Shown here: positions 35,990 through 48,575 of the stretch, piece after piece
Layout: every line of letters begins with the position of its first letter
How positions within the stretch are numbered: the first letter of the stretch is position 1
NCBI GenBank assembly: GCA_018806985.1
Contig: JADANN010000122.1
Span: forward strand, 1,222,501-1,286,500
Length of the DNA: 64,000 nucleotides
DNA from: Angiostrongylus vasorum
Taxonomy: Eukaryota; Nematoda; Chromadorea; Rhabditida; Metastrongylidae
Direction of reading: 5' to 3'
Notes under the pieces: generated by a model
The model's database searches: none
The model's input: the letters and a program-made list of their open reading frames with translations, nothing else
Told to the model about the DNA's origin: nothing
Position numbers and translations under genes: made by a program

Positions 35990-38977
35990 GCACTACCAAG
36001 TTGCTCAGCAGTCACTTGAGTGCTATCTTAAAGGAATGAATTACACGGTGCTGATGGTGGAGTTGAATGAGGACACCCGTGTGAAGGAACGATGCGCAAG
36101 AAATCAACAGGTAATCCTGCTAATTAGTAGGACATCTTATTGGAATGTTTTTCGTCTATTGGATACAAAACCTGTACAACTCATTTTCGCTACATCCTTA
36201 TAGCTTTTATGAAAAAAACGATTATCCTAGAAAGTCACCAACGATGTTTTTGAATTAAGCTGCGCTTGATTTTGCAACTTCACACGTACCTTTGAGCAGA
36301 TTTCATTCGGTCTGCTTTATTGAACGAGTTCCTCGACCCTCTTTATCACCTCCCGTTAATGCTCAGGCGAAGTCCAGAAAAGTACATTTCTGTCTCTACC
36401 TGCTTCTAAGCTCAAGTGTAAGGTTGCTGTTGCTCCACGTTTAACTCACGTAACCACTATCACCCTTTTTCGTTCTAATTCAATTCTACCACTCTACTTT
36501 AATTTATTAGCGGATTTTTTCATGGGACCCTCTCAACGGTTTACCGCCTCATCATGGCTGGGAGGTGTTCCTTGGTGTCGGACTGCGATGTAAAACGGGG
36601 GGATTCATCCCCTGGCAGGGTCTCCCAAGCTGAGGAGTCCGGCGTTTCCATCAGGGAGCCTAGTTAAGAGAAACCAATATCAGGATCCAGCACCGTCCTG
36701 GTATCGAACTAGTGACATTGTGGTAAATCTCGCTCTGATCCACAAAAGCGGCGACTGTCTGTGGTGGTGATGACCTAAGGCAGACTTTGGCCAGGCTGAC
36801 CTAGGGACTCCAGGGAACCATAATGGCTTAGCCAGCAAATCTCCGAAAAATGGGAATTATACTAGGGTCCGCACAACCAGTGAGGACGGGCCATTCAGGA
36901 CTAAGTATCAAGTAAGTTTTTCATAGATGACACAGTTCTCCTTAGAATACAGTGATCGTCTGTTCATCCACCATCGACATTAGCAAACAGTAGATGATAA
37001 AGCTCACATTCTTCTGACTGTTAATGCTTTGACGAAGCAGTTTAACCTCTTCTATGTCATTAAGACGGATGAAGGCTGAGTCTACGACGAAAGTTACTCC
37101 TTTCCGATTTCGTCGTTCAATTTGCAGTTCAAAAATCGAGGTCCCTTCCGCGTTGAGGTACTAAATCTTCGAGAAAGAGATTACTTCCGCTGCGATTAAT
37201 TTGCAGTCGAAAGGCGGTGCGAACTGAAAACAAAACGATAAAACATCTTTTAAAACAAGAAACTGAAAGGTGAGTTCAAGAATTATATGACGAAAAGTAT
37301 AACTGTATTCAGCTGTTCTTTAAAAAACACTGTGCAGCTGCTGCATACTTAGCCGACACAGATTGGATGCTCGTTCTGGACGCCGATACTGGTTCGTTTA
37401 TCCTTAGATTCCACCGACACTGACTGAAGACCACTTTTCTAACTTTTCTCTAGCATTTCTGATTGGCGTATTCTTTAAGGTGTCGTGAATCCGAATCACT
37501 GTATCGAAGAGTGGATAGATGATCGAGTCGACATAATTTTCTACGAGAGGTTTTTCAACTGGGAAATAGCTAGTGGCAACTACTTGGTAGAACACTTGCA
37601 GAGAATTTCGTTTGTTGTGTAACTTTGTTCAGATTTTTAGGTGAGAAACACTGAATTCGGAACCAGCTTTCTGAAATCATGGGGAGAGTACGAGTTTAGT
37701 CAACCGTTAAATTGGAACGGCGCAGATAACGGAGTGCTACAGGTGCTCCAATTTTTGATAAGCTAGGTTCATAATGCAACTGCTATCACTTTCTCTAGCG
37801 CTTTAAATCTTGGGACATTGGCGTGCTTGTAGCGCACTGATTAGAGGTGCTATGCATATCGACATCGCCTTTGCATCCCACGACCTGTTCCAGTTAATTT
37901 TCCACCCCTTCATAGTTGACAAATTGCTACCAGACTGCATGGGAGAATAGAGGACTAATACGTCGCCGGTCCTAAAGAACACCTACTTGGTTGAGAAGAC
38001 CGTAGTAGATAATAGTAAGGTGTCTTCACTCAGTATAGCCCTAGAAGTTAGAGATAGAGAGTTTGGTGTTCATAAATTCTCTTGGGATGACCGATCCATC
38101 CAATTTCATTTGGCACTTAGATGACCAGATACAAATTTCGCCTATAAAAAGACGTGAAATGACTTGAAATGGCTCTGCTATATATCACCTCAGTGCTTTG
38201 CTGTCATCCTCCTATACAACATTGCTGACAAATTTAGCTTGTCTTAATTACCGTTCTTCGACAGTATTCGACCCCGTATATAAGTTTAACACAACTTTTT
38301 TTTCTTATAATTTTACAAAAAAAACGGCATCTTTGTCTTACGGTCCTTCACTTTCAGCTGCTTGTTTTGAAGACGGTGATGCCAGACGCTTGGCAAGAGG
38401 CAAAAAACTGCGACAAAGTGTGGCGCAATTCCACTGGTTACGAATCCTATCTGAGATATGTCTCCTGTGTCAAACAAATGTTGGGCGCGACAAGGGTTTG
38501 GCCAGGTAAAGTGAGAATCTATAGAAGAGCACATGGCTGGGTTCGCGACGGTTTCCTCACCAATGACAAGTGAGTTACAGTTCTACTCGAATGGTATGCA
38601 TAGGTTATTCACGATGATTTATTTTGAGATGGAGTAATACAGACTTCATGTTGCACGGCTGGAAGTTGCAAAAAGTGGGTGATGAAGGATGGGAGAGCCC
38701 ATTTAAGAACAATCTTGACCCTTCCAAATGTGGAGTCGGGTTCGAGGGATGGAATTGGATTCCTGAGAAGCATGTGAACACCTCCGTCATTAGGTTGCTT
38801 AAATGAATTCAAAATTTCATCAAAAAAAATCCAGGATGCACTGATTTCTTTAGGAAAGAACTGGCAGCGTTCGAGAGGCATTCCGGAATGACGTACCCAG
38901 TCGAGGCGAGGTCCCTCGTGTACATTTCCATGCCCGACGTCGGAGAGTGCTACCCAGATTGTGAGAATGGAACATGA
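35990..38977 (+). CDS. DUF273-type glycosyltransferase-like protein
   Basis: A nematode DUF273 protein, a family of unknown function whose conserved acidic LDADTG motif looks like the DxD metal/nucleotide-sugar site of GT-A glycosyltransferases; a secretory-pathway enzyme is an inference. Exons: 35990-36110, 37313-37391, 37480-37586, 37641-37742, 38358-38569, 38629-38793, 38854-38977 (stop TGA). All these junctions keep phase with GT-AG borders and give about 303 aa. Landmarks in order: [38 protein letters not shown] (split by an intron), [74 protein letters not shown] and [14 protein letters not shown]. The N-terminus is incomplete: an exon ending at 35946 is likely, but I could not fix its frame, and no signal peptide was located. 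S2 and decayed S1 repeats sit in two introns. Confidence 0.85.
36530..36916 (-). repeat. S2 element (minus) in an intron of the DUF273 gene
   Basis: From CTCAACGGTTTACCGCCTC to CAAGTAAG, antisense to the host gene, in the intron 36111-37312. Full length. Confidence 0.85.
37821..37990 (+). repeat. Heavily decayed S1 SINE in a DUF273-gene intron
   Basis: GCGTGCTTGTAGCGCACTG resembles the box-A start and ACAAATTGCTACCAGACTGCATGGGAG the body; the rest is unalignable by eye. Confidence 0.45.
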
Positions 38978-39605
38978 GAAATTCAGGAGACGGTTTAAGG
39001 GACAAAATAGATGGTTGGATGACGATGATCGAGATCTAATCAGTATTATCGTTGCAGTCAGGACGTGAAACGTTACGGCTGGGGGTGATATTTTTCAGAT
39101 TATGAAAAAGTGGCTTGACGCCATCCACATTTGTGCAGCTTTTTTTTCATGATAAACATTACTTCTTTGAAACTACAAAAAGTCTTGCATGCTTTAGACT
39201 TTCTATATTCATTCCATTTGTTGTTGCTTTAAGTCTTGTCTTGCCTCAACCATAGGTTTTCTTTTTTCATATTTGGACATGAAGGACCAAAAACTCTCCT
39301 GCATTTCAATCATCGCTCTGTTATTTGTTAATGCTTGTATGTGATGTCACTTACATTAATATAGTTAGACGACTCTTCTTCACATGTTCCCACGGGCCCA
39401 GCACTTCTTCCCCTTCTCTCTTACTGCATGATCACTAGATTTGAGGCAGTGTCACCTATCCTCATTGAAATAAAGAACACTGATAAGTTATGATTTTGCC
39501 TCAACCCCTGGTATAGCAATGTTGAGAGTTTGGAGCTCTTTTACTACAAATCACTTTTCTTCAAACCGACCGTCGTTTAACCTGGACATTAATAGTCTGT
39601 GCTTT
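38978..39605. other. 3' flank of the DUF273 gene
   Basis: AT-rich, with no further exon or repeat recognised. CATTGAAATAAAGAACAC (around 39465) contains an AATAAA that could be a distant polyadenylation signal. Confidence 0.35.
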
Positions 39606-39820
39606 CTTGGATTATTAAGCCAACACAAGGTTGATAAGCAACTTTGTTGGCTAACGTGATCAGAGTCCACGGTCCACGGTCATTCATCTTCTCGTTGTGG
39701 CGTCTTCGTCGTCGTATAGAGTCGCATCTTCTTTGCTGGAACACCACTCGCATGAGGGAACCTCGCACAGCACTGCTCACCGTTTACTGCCTTTCGAATT
39801 GGATTCTTCTAGACGAAAAC
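39606..39820 (+). repeat. S4 foldback, left half only
   Basis: TTATTAAGCCAACACAAGGTTGATAAGC, then TTGGCTAACGTGATC, AGTCCACGGTC and CGTTGTGGCGTCTTCGTCG, as in the core of S4. The right arm is absent. Confidence 0.55.
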
Positions 39821-40189
39821 TATTCCTGAGACCATGGAGAATCCTGGAATCATTTGCCCGAGCGCTCCAGGATGGTGAACCATATCGAAACCATTCGTTT
39901 TTTCGCCTCGCCACTGCTGTATTATTGCGTATGCCTCGGTCCACCTGTCCACTTTTCTCAAGTTTAGTACTACGCAACTGACAAATCCATAAATATTCCT
40001 ATAACGATAAGTTTCACCGTTCAGTGCATAGCATTCATGGACCATTTAATATATTTGGAAACAATGCAGAATGTGCTTTCACTTGTTTATGCATTGAAAA
40101 AAAAGTTAGGAAGCCTAAAGAACACTTCGCTTTATAGCTATGTGAGGTTTTTTTTCCGGTAAAATGCTTTGAAATCGCAATGTTTTAGC

Positions 40190-40345
40190 GTTTACTTGCC
40201 ATATATTCTTTTTTTATGGCAGCATGCGATGCGGGGCTTCGAACCAGCAACTACCCTAAACGAGCGCTCGTGTGCTATCCACCACATCAACCCACGTCCT
40301 TGCTTTACCTTCTTCTCATCCAAGTGTTATGACGGATTCAACGTC
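40190..40345 (+). repeat. S3-related fragment (variant core)
   Basis: TTTTTTTATGGCAGCATGCG is like the S3 arm; the core GGGGCTTCGAACCAGCAACT and the block CTATCCACCACATC...CCTTGCTTTACCTTC resemble the 58.9 kb S3 copy. Confidence 0.5.
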
Positions 40346-41470
40346 AACCTTAGGATCCGACTTTTGCTCATGTCTCAACATCCCTATGATTGTTGCATTT
40401 TGAAATCATTCAGTTCGGTCAGTTACGTTGTCCTCGAAAGACTAATTACAGCACTCACTGTTGTCACAGAGGTGCTTCTATTCTTTAACAAAGAAAAGAA
40501 ATAAATTATGGAACGGTTCGGCTAGCAAGGTAGAAAGTATGTATCCATAAAGGCCGGCGACAGCGAATGGTCAAACCTGTGAACGCTTACCAAGGCTACC
40601 TAGTATGTCAGAGAAAGTCATGCACTATCAGCAGTCTACATGTTGGTGAAAGGAAAAGCTTGCGGTTCCTCAAGCTACAATCGAACCAACACCTAAATAC
40701 AATCAACTCTCTCAGTGACGTTTGTGAGAGAAAAATATGAATGGAACACCTTCGTGGATGGCGTTTCTAGGCAATGAATAGAGGGGAACGACATTGATAC
40801 CTACATGACATGTGACTAGTACTAATAAGCAACAAGTCTTGACACTCTATGAGAAGGCTTCCAGTTGGGACGCAGTAGCACGTTTTTTTGAAGAATTATC
40901 GTGTGAGCGGTTCTTCGCTGTGAGGCCCCTACTCTGCTTGTTTTGATGTCTGCTGTTGGATGTAGTAAAATTTGGATATCCCCTCTCTTGATGTGTTTAT
41001 TTAAACTTTTTGCTAATTTTTTTAACAGAAGCCATCCTGATTGATTAGACCCTCATCGTATTTTTTCTGATGCTGATTCTTCACTGAACTGAATTTCCTT
41101 ATCCACCATTTCCGGCACCTATGCTTGTTAGCACATGTACAATTTGAAGGCGAACAAATGTGACAACTTTAATGCCTTCAAAATTGTTGCTAATAATTGT
41201 CAAACGGCAATCATGAAGCTGTAGCTATTTGTTGCTTTAATCTGTTCGTTGTAAAAATGTATAACGACGAACCTTTTGCCTTAATAAATCGGTTCTCGTT
41301 CGACATCTCTGTTATAATTTGTTCTACGGTTTCTATAATGTTGGTGTGCACGTCTAACTAATGTAGCTGGAAATCACCTGTTAACCTAAAGCGATTTGGA
41401 AAAAAACTTTATCTATCTATTCTGAGATTCTCAAAATTCTCCTATTTAAGCTAATACCCTCTACCTAGGG
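40346..41470. other. Anonymous stretch
   Basis: Nothing recognised. Confidence 0.35.
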
Positions 41471-41741
41471 GTGCGCGTGGCGCAGTCGTCGGAGGGGCCC
41501 TGCGACGCACACACGGGATTGGTCTCCGCGCCCATGGTTCAACAAACCTTCCATCCCTCCGAGGTAGGCAAATTGGTACCAGACTTCTCTGATAGCGGCA
41601 CTGCCTCGATAGATCGGTGGGCCACCGCGAGTCATTGTAAAGGCCAGATATGCATTTCAATAACCTCCAACGATGCTTAATGAAGTTGAATGCGTAGCGC
41701 ATCCCTTAGGGATTAATCAACGCCAAGAGCTTTATCCTTTA
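41471..41741 (+). repeat. S1 SINE copy
   Basis: GTGCGCGTGGCGCAGTCGTCGG at the start, CGCCAAGAGCTTTATCC at the end. A small deletion removes part of GGGAGGATAGCAGC. Confidence 0.85.
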
Positions 41742-42049
41742 GCTTTTGCCATCTACCCTGTTATAGAAAACACTAATACCTAAAAGGCTAATCTGCATTG
41801 GAAAGGGTTTTTTTTACAATGGGAGGTGCTGTTTCTTTTGAAACCACCACTGTAATCTAGTCGTGGCCACACTATAAAGCCAGTGTCATCACCACTATCC
41901 CTAATCTTCATCCTTATGGTGATTAGTTAACAAAACGAAATTTTCCATTAACGCCGAAGCCAAATAACAAATTATATTTCAAAATTCCTCTCCAACTAGT
42001 ACCGTATTGTGTGATTTGTAGCCAAAATAAAGCACTGCGATTAAAAAAT

Positions 42050-42336
42050 GGAGGATAAGGATGGAGCTTTCGGCGTTGTTCTGCGAGAGGTGCGCCATGC
42101 ATTCGACTTCATTAAGCATCGTTTGCAGGTGATTAAATGCATATGTGGCCTTTACAATGACTCGCGGTAGCCTACTGATATATCGACTTAGTGCTGCTAT
42201 CCGTCCAGACAATTCTGGTACCAATTTGCCGACCCCGGAGAGATGGAAGGCTTGGTGAGTCATGTGGTGAGTCATGGGCTCGGGGATCGATTCCACATGT
42301 GTGTTGCAAACGCCTCCTACCACTGCACCACATGTG
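42050..42336 (-). repeat. S1 SINE copy (minus)
   Basis: GGAGCTTTCGGCGTTG at the left; CCTACCACTGCACCACATG at the right. Contains a small internal tandem duplication of GTGAGTCATG. Confidence 0.85.
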
Positions 42337-42694
42337 AACTGCGGTCAATTTACAAAATATCCGGTAAAGAAAATGTGAGAAAAAATTTCCTCTAATTGAT
42401 TGCCGAAAACAACGTTTTCACTTAATATGTGGAATTTCAACGTGCATGGAATACTATCTATTGTTCTTCATTTTTGACAAAAAAATACTCTTCACTTTCG
42501 CCCATGCAGTGTATTTAGATCTCTTCAGAATTTAACTCTGAAGGCCATAGAGAAGCTCAGTTCTTTACAAACTTGCGTGGAACTGCAAAATCCTCATGTT
42601 GATCGGAATTTTTCGCCATACCATCTTCAGCATCCTTTCGAATTGAGTGGAGCACCAAATGGATGAAGCAGCGCTACGTAAATGTATTAACCTT

Positions 42695-43130
42695 TTATGC
42701 AGGAAGGGATTGGCCAATGCTAGTTACCAACGCAAGACTATCTATCCCTCAGTGACAGACTACTTTGCAGTGGACGGAATAGGTTCTTTTTAGCGTTTAC
42801 TCTCAAATAACGTGTTGTCCTACCCACGGTGCCACCTGCAATCCGGTTAGTCATTAAATAACCCGAATAAATGAAATCTCCCGCAAAGCTCCTTTTTCCT
42901 TGCTACGAGCTAGAATTGAGATTGTGACTAGTGGAGAATTTCGACGCCCTTGACGTGCTAACAACGTATTGTTCACCGGGCTTTGACTTCGAACTTACCA
43001 CAGAGTTTAACGGAGTGGTCTTCCAAAAATTTGTGTTTGTAAGTAGTAAGCTTAGCCACCAACCCAAATACTTCCCACTCAGATGATTGCAAAATTTAGG
43101 CGGAGTCGACGTGCATCACATGTACGCATG
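42695..43130 (+). repeat. Dispersed repeat, uninterrupted copy
   Basis: Shares ordered blocks with 52735-53600: GCTAGTTACCAACGCAAGACTAT, CAGTGACAGAC, GCAATCCGGTTAGTCATTAAA, and GATTGCAAAATTTAGGCGGAGTCGACGTGCAT. No coding frame is recognised in it. Confidence 0.6.
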
Positions 43131-44744
43131 CCTTCCTCTGATCGTTCAGTGACTCGAACATTCGCCAGTGTAATCTCCTGTGTAATCTCCTCAGGTCCTT
43201 GTGGCATGTTAGATTTGCTATGATCTGCTCGCATGGAACGTTGTGCTTTCCGCACAGGAGTTACGTGAACAAATTGCTGTCACATTGGTGTTTTGTTTGT
43301 TTAACATTCCGTGAAACCAAGTCGCTAACGCTCAGTACTTTCTATAAATTATGGCTTGCCAGCACATATCTTTCCAGTCTGGTTTTCGACTTGCTGGCGT
43401 GAATAGCAACGTTCCTGGTCTTCAACGGAACTCAGAATTTTTGCCTCCCTCTCTTACTTGTATGGTACGGAGAACTCATCAGCATCAGGTACTTCCTCCT
43501 CAATAGTCAGTGAGGTGAAGCTGCCGATTCTTCACTTTTTGGAGGTGAACATCACAAAGGGATCAGCTTGTCGTCGATGAATTAATTCAATCGGAAATCG
43601 ATTTGTTTCAAAGATGCTGTCGAAATAGAGTAGCACTTGCTCTGTTTCATTAGTGCTTCTCTCGCAAAACGATGTTATTCCAAAGCCATAACCACTTGGC
43701 TTTCGTCACTTGATTTTCAGGCCCACGTTATTCCATTCCAGTTTTTGCGTGATGTTCTGGAGAATGGCACTGAGTATTCTCCTCGACATCCTATTCCTTA
43801 TTCTACCTTATTCAATCCACATGTTTGTACTGATGACCATGTTTTTCGATTAATGGTGATATACTAGTTACTAAACCGTTGCTCAGCCTTTGAAGGGTTT
43901 TGTTCGCTTAATAAAAACCTAGTCGCAATTCAAAGCAAGCTTGTTATCAAATTTCCTGTGTCCTCTCGATAGATATAATCCGTCGTTCAGAACCGTTCTC
44001 GGCATTTTCCCCTGCCTTTATAACTGTCATTCATACGGTGTTCTACAATAGTGCTGAAGATGGCTTAAATGAAGAGCTCGTTGAAAAGAGAAAGTAGGCA
44101 GAGTGCGCAACAAATTCTTATTTTATATAGGTCGCGCTTCGTAAAGCAACGCGATCCAGCGGGGTTTTTTCAAGTGGAAATCTTGCAGTACGACGACTTG
44201 TAGAACGCCGAGCCAGGGTACTGAGGATTTAGTAGGTTCTCCACATGTTCGGTTCTAATCCATTGCGTAATATGTGCTACAGAGTAATTCTCCGAAGGCA
44301 TATCGTGATTCGAAAGGCAGTTGGATTGACATATTCATCATATCTGTGATGATGTGGGATCAGATTGGCGCAGTTATCAGAGAGTGGAATTTGTCGATTA
44401 TTCTCTCTACTGTGTTGGAGAAGCAGACATTGCTCTGTCTGGGTGGCGCACTGTGATTATCTTGGTTTGAATTGGAGAAATCCTAGAAGGCGTTATCGCT
44501 ACACTTCACCATTTTAGTGGCTTCAGCATTTTGCCGTAGTGTTTTAGAAGCACAGAAGTTTGATAATGATTCCCTGTGGCTAGTACGATTCCACGCTGGC
44601 ATATCGATTCAAGTGTTTCCAAAGACAGACATGATTTCATTGCTTTCAAACTCTCGGTTTTTTAGGGTCATCGTAGAGATCTTGAATAGTTTGTTTTGCT
44701 CCGGTATTCTTGAAGATAACATCAATAGCCAGCCTAAGAAGTTT
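43131..44744. other. Anonymous stretch
   Basis: Short frames only (60-80 codons); none resembles a known protein or the window's repeats. Confidence 0.35.
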
Positions 44745-45446
44745 TTAAAAAAAATTTAGGTTTACAATTGCTTTCGGTTTTCGTTTCCTCACTCTCGAAT
44801 AAGCGTTTGACGTATTACGAACTATTTTATTCTGACTTCCTCCATTTGTGAGATTGTGAGATACCAAAAATGGTTTTCGTAATCGTGGTAAACTCAGGCA
44901 ACCTCTCATCCTACCATACGTTCTTCTCGATCTGATCTTGGCAATGGTGTCACCAATGTTCTCGTCATAGAAGATATGATAGTCCCTTAAAGCGTCTTCA
45001 AGTCGATGTTTAACTCGTCGATCTTTTGCTAGACTTACGTAAATTTCAAAGGTATTCAAAAATTGAAATATCTTCGTGGCAAAGCTCGTGTTCAAGTGGG
45101 CATCAGTGCTGCCTAGTCAAATCCCCCTAGTGGCAGTTCTGATCCGGTGGAAACTTCTTCTAGCATCTGCCGTTACGATGATATCGTACTCAATCATCTT
45201 CAACCTCATCTGGTCTCCAATGAAGAATATAGGTGCTAGTGTGGAAGTATTATGAGAATAGGTCTTCGCAATAATCATTTCAAATCTAGGCAGCCCATAA
45301 TGGTTTTGATAATTTAGCAGTCTCTCCGTGCTCGTCCTAGATACATCTGCGGCATAAAGACTTATTTCGGGGTCAAATGAATGGACTTTTCTAGGTTTGG
45401 CAGGGAATTAAGCACATGTGGATTGCCGACCAGTCGTTTCCTAGAG
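44745..45446 (-). pseudogene. Long coding fossil, possibly retrotransposon RT
   Basis: Minus strand: about 230 codons stay open in one frame with a single stop (TGA, complement of 45117-45119). Landmarks: SFDPEISLYAADVSRTSTER, LPRFEMIIAKTYSHN, MRLKMIEYDIIVTADARRSF, stop, GSTDAHLNTSFATKIFQFLN, KDRRVKHRLEDALRDYHIFY. The GSTDA.L...... followed by a KD.R.K.RL segment is reminiscent of the end of LINE (RTE-type) reverse transcriptases, where GSTDA.L..R...AW is common, but the RT catalytic box is not seen. So: a decayed coding unit, with identity uncertain. Confidence 0.4.
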
Positions 45447-45551
45447 CAAACATAAACTCAAGAAGACAGAGCTCCAAAAAAAAATAACTTCAAACCAATT
45501 TCAAAAAACAACTTAGTTCATACTATACTTTTTAGTTATTTGATTGCAATC

Positions 45552-45942
45552 TTACTTGATACTTGATACCTGAACGGCCCGTCATCACTAGTTGTGCGGG
45601 CCCCCAGCATAATCACCACTTTTTTGGAGATTTTCTGGTTAAGCCATTGTGGTTCCCTAGAATCCCGAGGACAACCTGGCCAAAGTCTGCCCCGGATCGT
45701 CACCACGACAGGCAGTCGCAGCCCTTGTGTATCAGAGGGGATTTACCACCATGCGACTTTGATACCAAGACGGTGGTGGATCCTGGTATTGGTTTACTTA
45801 GCTAGGCTTCCTGATGGAAACGCCGGACTCCTTCTCAGCTTGGGAGACCCTGCCGGCGGTACGAATCCCCCCCCGCTGTACATCGCAGTCCGACACCCAA
45901 GAACATCTCCCACCCACGATGAGGCGGTAAACCGTTGGGAGG
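45552..45942 (+). repeat. S2 element, full length
   Basis: CTTACTTGATACTTGATACCTGAACGGC at the start, GAGGCGGTAAACCGTTGGGAGGG at the end. The 124- and 80-codon frames inside belong to the repeat. Confidence 0.85.
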
Positions 45943-46179
45943 GATTGCAGTCTTTTTCAATTAATTAATGGAAACGATAAAACCTGTTTTCAAACATACA
46001 CTGGAATTGCCCCTATAAACACATGTGGATATGCTTACGTGTGGACGCTAAATGTTATTTTGGTATAGCAGAAACATGGACAACACGACCTTAATGGACC
46101 TTCATCTCAGCACTTGTAAAGGTTCGTTTTTTGGTTGGAGGTTAATGTCTTTTTTGCTACTTAAGGAATGCTCATCCTT

Positions 46180-46400
46180 CCAACGCTACTATATATTTCT
46201 ACAAAACTCGGTCATTTAAGGGTTCTTGGTCAACTGGTCACGAGGTTGGACGACATGTATCCAGGTGTTGCATAGATGAATAAACAAAGGTCAAAAGCGA
46301 CCAACTGCATATCCTCGGAGAGAGATGGAATAAGATCGATGAAATGCATGTCTGTACTAATTGGCCTTTCAGGAGCACGCAATCATATTGATGTATATAG
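46180..46400 (+). repeat. Dispersed repeat pair member
   Basis: AAAGGTCAAAAGCGACCAACTGC, GAGATGGAATAAGATCGATGAAATG and later blocks match the reverse complement of 53620-53920 (GGCCAAAAGCGACGACGTGC, GATGGAATCAGGTCGATGAAATC). No coding signal. Confidence 0.55.
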
Positions 46401-47949
46401 ATGTATATATGCACAAATACGTTGGTTAAGCCTGATTTTAAGCCTGATTGTGAGCGTCAAGTTCGTCAAACACTTGCAATCACCTAGATGGGAAGTATTG
46501 GAGACAATGGTGAAGTAAACTACTTACAGACAGAAATTTACAACGAATGCTTCGATAAACTACTCGTAGGTGTAATCAGTTCGAAGCCAAAGCCCACAGC
46601 GAATACGCGGCTGGCTCGTCAAAGATAGTAAAATTCTCTTGTAATCACAACCTCAATCTTTCTCGCGGCAGGGATACACTAAGATTTTATGAATGCCTAA
46701 CTAAGTCATTTGATGACTAACAGGGTTCCAAGCGATATAGTTGGTACGAATAACTCGGAATCTGACAAATAACCCTAGAAGAACCTTGTCCATATGTGGA
46801 AAAAAAGTGCAAAAAAGGGACTACCAATCTCCCGACGTCTAGTATTTTTGTTTCTACACTCTGTTTTGTGAATCAAAGCTTGATTCAAACTGACGCCAAC
46901 CTGGTGATGGTACTACCGCCAGAAATTCAGCACAGCAAAATAATTCAACAACGTCTTGTTAGATTATCAAAACCTAAGATGTTTTGCGGCCTTCACGACT
47001 TCTGAAGGCAGTCGATTCATTGCCGGGGGGTGTGGAGGAAAATCTTTTCGTTAAAAATGGGGAGATTTGATGCACGTGTAGAAGCACGAATATTCTGTGA
47101 AAAGCGATGTTATGGGCAATCAGAAATCAGATTTCGAAACTCTAGCATTACTATCCTCGATACTCCTTGTTGTAACAAGAACAATTCAATACAGAATAAC
47201 TTCAGATATTACTCATTCCTTTGATTAGATCGAGAGGATTAACACAATATAGGGAAATTCTGGCAATCCCTCGGTAGATCGATAGCAATTTTCCCGAATG
47301 GTTTCACGCAAATGATTTCCGAATGCATCAGGTAGACAGACCTGTATTCTGACATTGTATGGGGCTAAAGTGTAAGGCAAAAAAAGCATCAGATGTCCAA
47401 CCGTTGGTTTCTATACACTTTATAGCAAAGCCTTTAACCAAAAATACGCCTGACATTCATCATGGCAGTGAGGATAGAGAATGACAACAGTCCAATTTTC
47501 AGAAAGAGAAGGATACGAATAGAAGAAGCGTTGGGCTCTGTAATGAATGTGGCAAGAGGCCATCTAAGTATTTAACTTAACACCAAATGCAGGGATCAAG
47601 AAGTACTACAGTAGAAGTGGTGCATGACAGTTTCCTATTTCGCTAGGTTCGAATATGAAGATGAGGAACCACAGATGAAGCAGAGTTTGAAACGACAAAT
47701 GAGCTGACTATAGAGAACCTGAAGCACAAAGCAATTTTCAATTTCAATTTCCAGTTTACGACGTTCAAAGAAAAAAATTTATTTTGCAAAAAGACTACGG
47801 AAAATGTGACCTTTAGGTCTTCACCCATAATCCTAAAATACCACACTAGGTCTTTTTTAAATATTGATTGCAATGATAACATTGACTGCGTCTTAGTCAT
47901 CGCCATCTAGTCATCTATTTTCGTCTCCAAATCATCTCCTGAATTCCCT
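46401..47949. other. Anonymous stretch
   Basis: No gene or window-specific repeat recognised in 1.5 kb. Confidence 0.35.
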
Positions 47950-48575
47950 TGTTCTACCGTCACAAATGGAATAGCACTCTCCGACGTCGGGCATGGAAAT
48001 ATACACAAGGGACCTCACCTCAATCGGGTACCTCATTCCTGCATTCCCCTCGCATCTTGCTAATTCTTTTCTGAAGATTCAAAACACTTTAGATTTCTTG
48101 ACTAAATATCTATTCGAAGAATGAACCCAATGTCTGAGGTGCTCACATGCTTCTTTGGAATCCAACTTTATTCCTCGAACAAGACTCCACATTTGGAAGA
48201 ATCACGATTTCCTGAATGGGCTCCTCCAACCATTGTCACCTACTTTTTGCACCTTCCAACCGTGTAACATAAAATTCGCATCACGCCATTTTGAAACGAA
48301 ACATGGTAAACAGGCCATCATCCATTCATGGAAAAAACTCACTTGTCATTAATGACGACACCGTCGCGAACGCAGTCATATGCTCTTTTACACATTCTCA
48401 CGTTGCTTAGGCAAACCCTTGTTGCGCCTAAAATTTGGCTTCACACAGGAGAAATATCTCATATAGGCGTCGTAATCAGTATACTTACGCCACACTTCAT
48501 CGCAGTTTTTTGACTCTTTCCAAGTGTTCGGCGTCGCCGTCTTCAAAATAAGCGTCTGAAAATAGTTCAAAAGAG
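47950..48575 (-). pseudogene. DUF273 pseudogene, last three exons
   Basis: Minus-strand relative of exons 5-7 of the gene at 36-39 kb. First exon: KTATPNTWKESKNCDEVWRK and DYDAYMRYFSCVK match the intact protein, then a frameshift leads to stops where [15 protein letters not shown] should be. Next exon keeps NFMLHGWKVQKVGDNGW but breaks after SPFR. Last exon keeps ELARCEGNAGMRYPIE and [14 protein letters not shown]. Introns are retained, so this came from DNA-level duplication, not retrotransposition. No upstream exons (including the LDADTG exon) are found next to it. Confidence 0.85.

Noticed and set aside
39777..40045. Overlapping minus-strand frames of 66-78 codons
   Set aside because: Two frames compete over the same bases, neither matches a known family, and an S4 half element lies beside them.
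45594..45968. 124-codon plus-strand frame
   Set aside because: Lies entirely within an S2 element.
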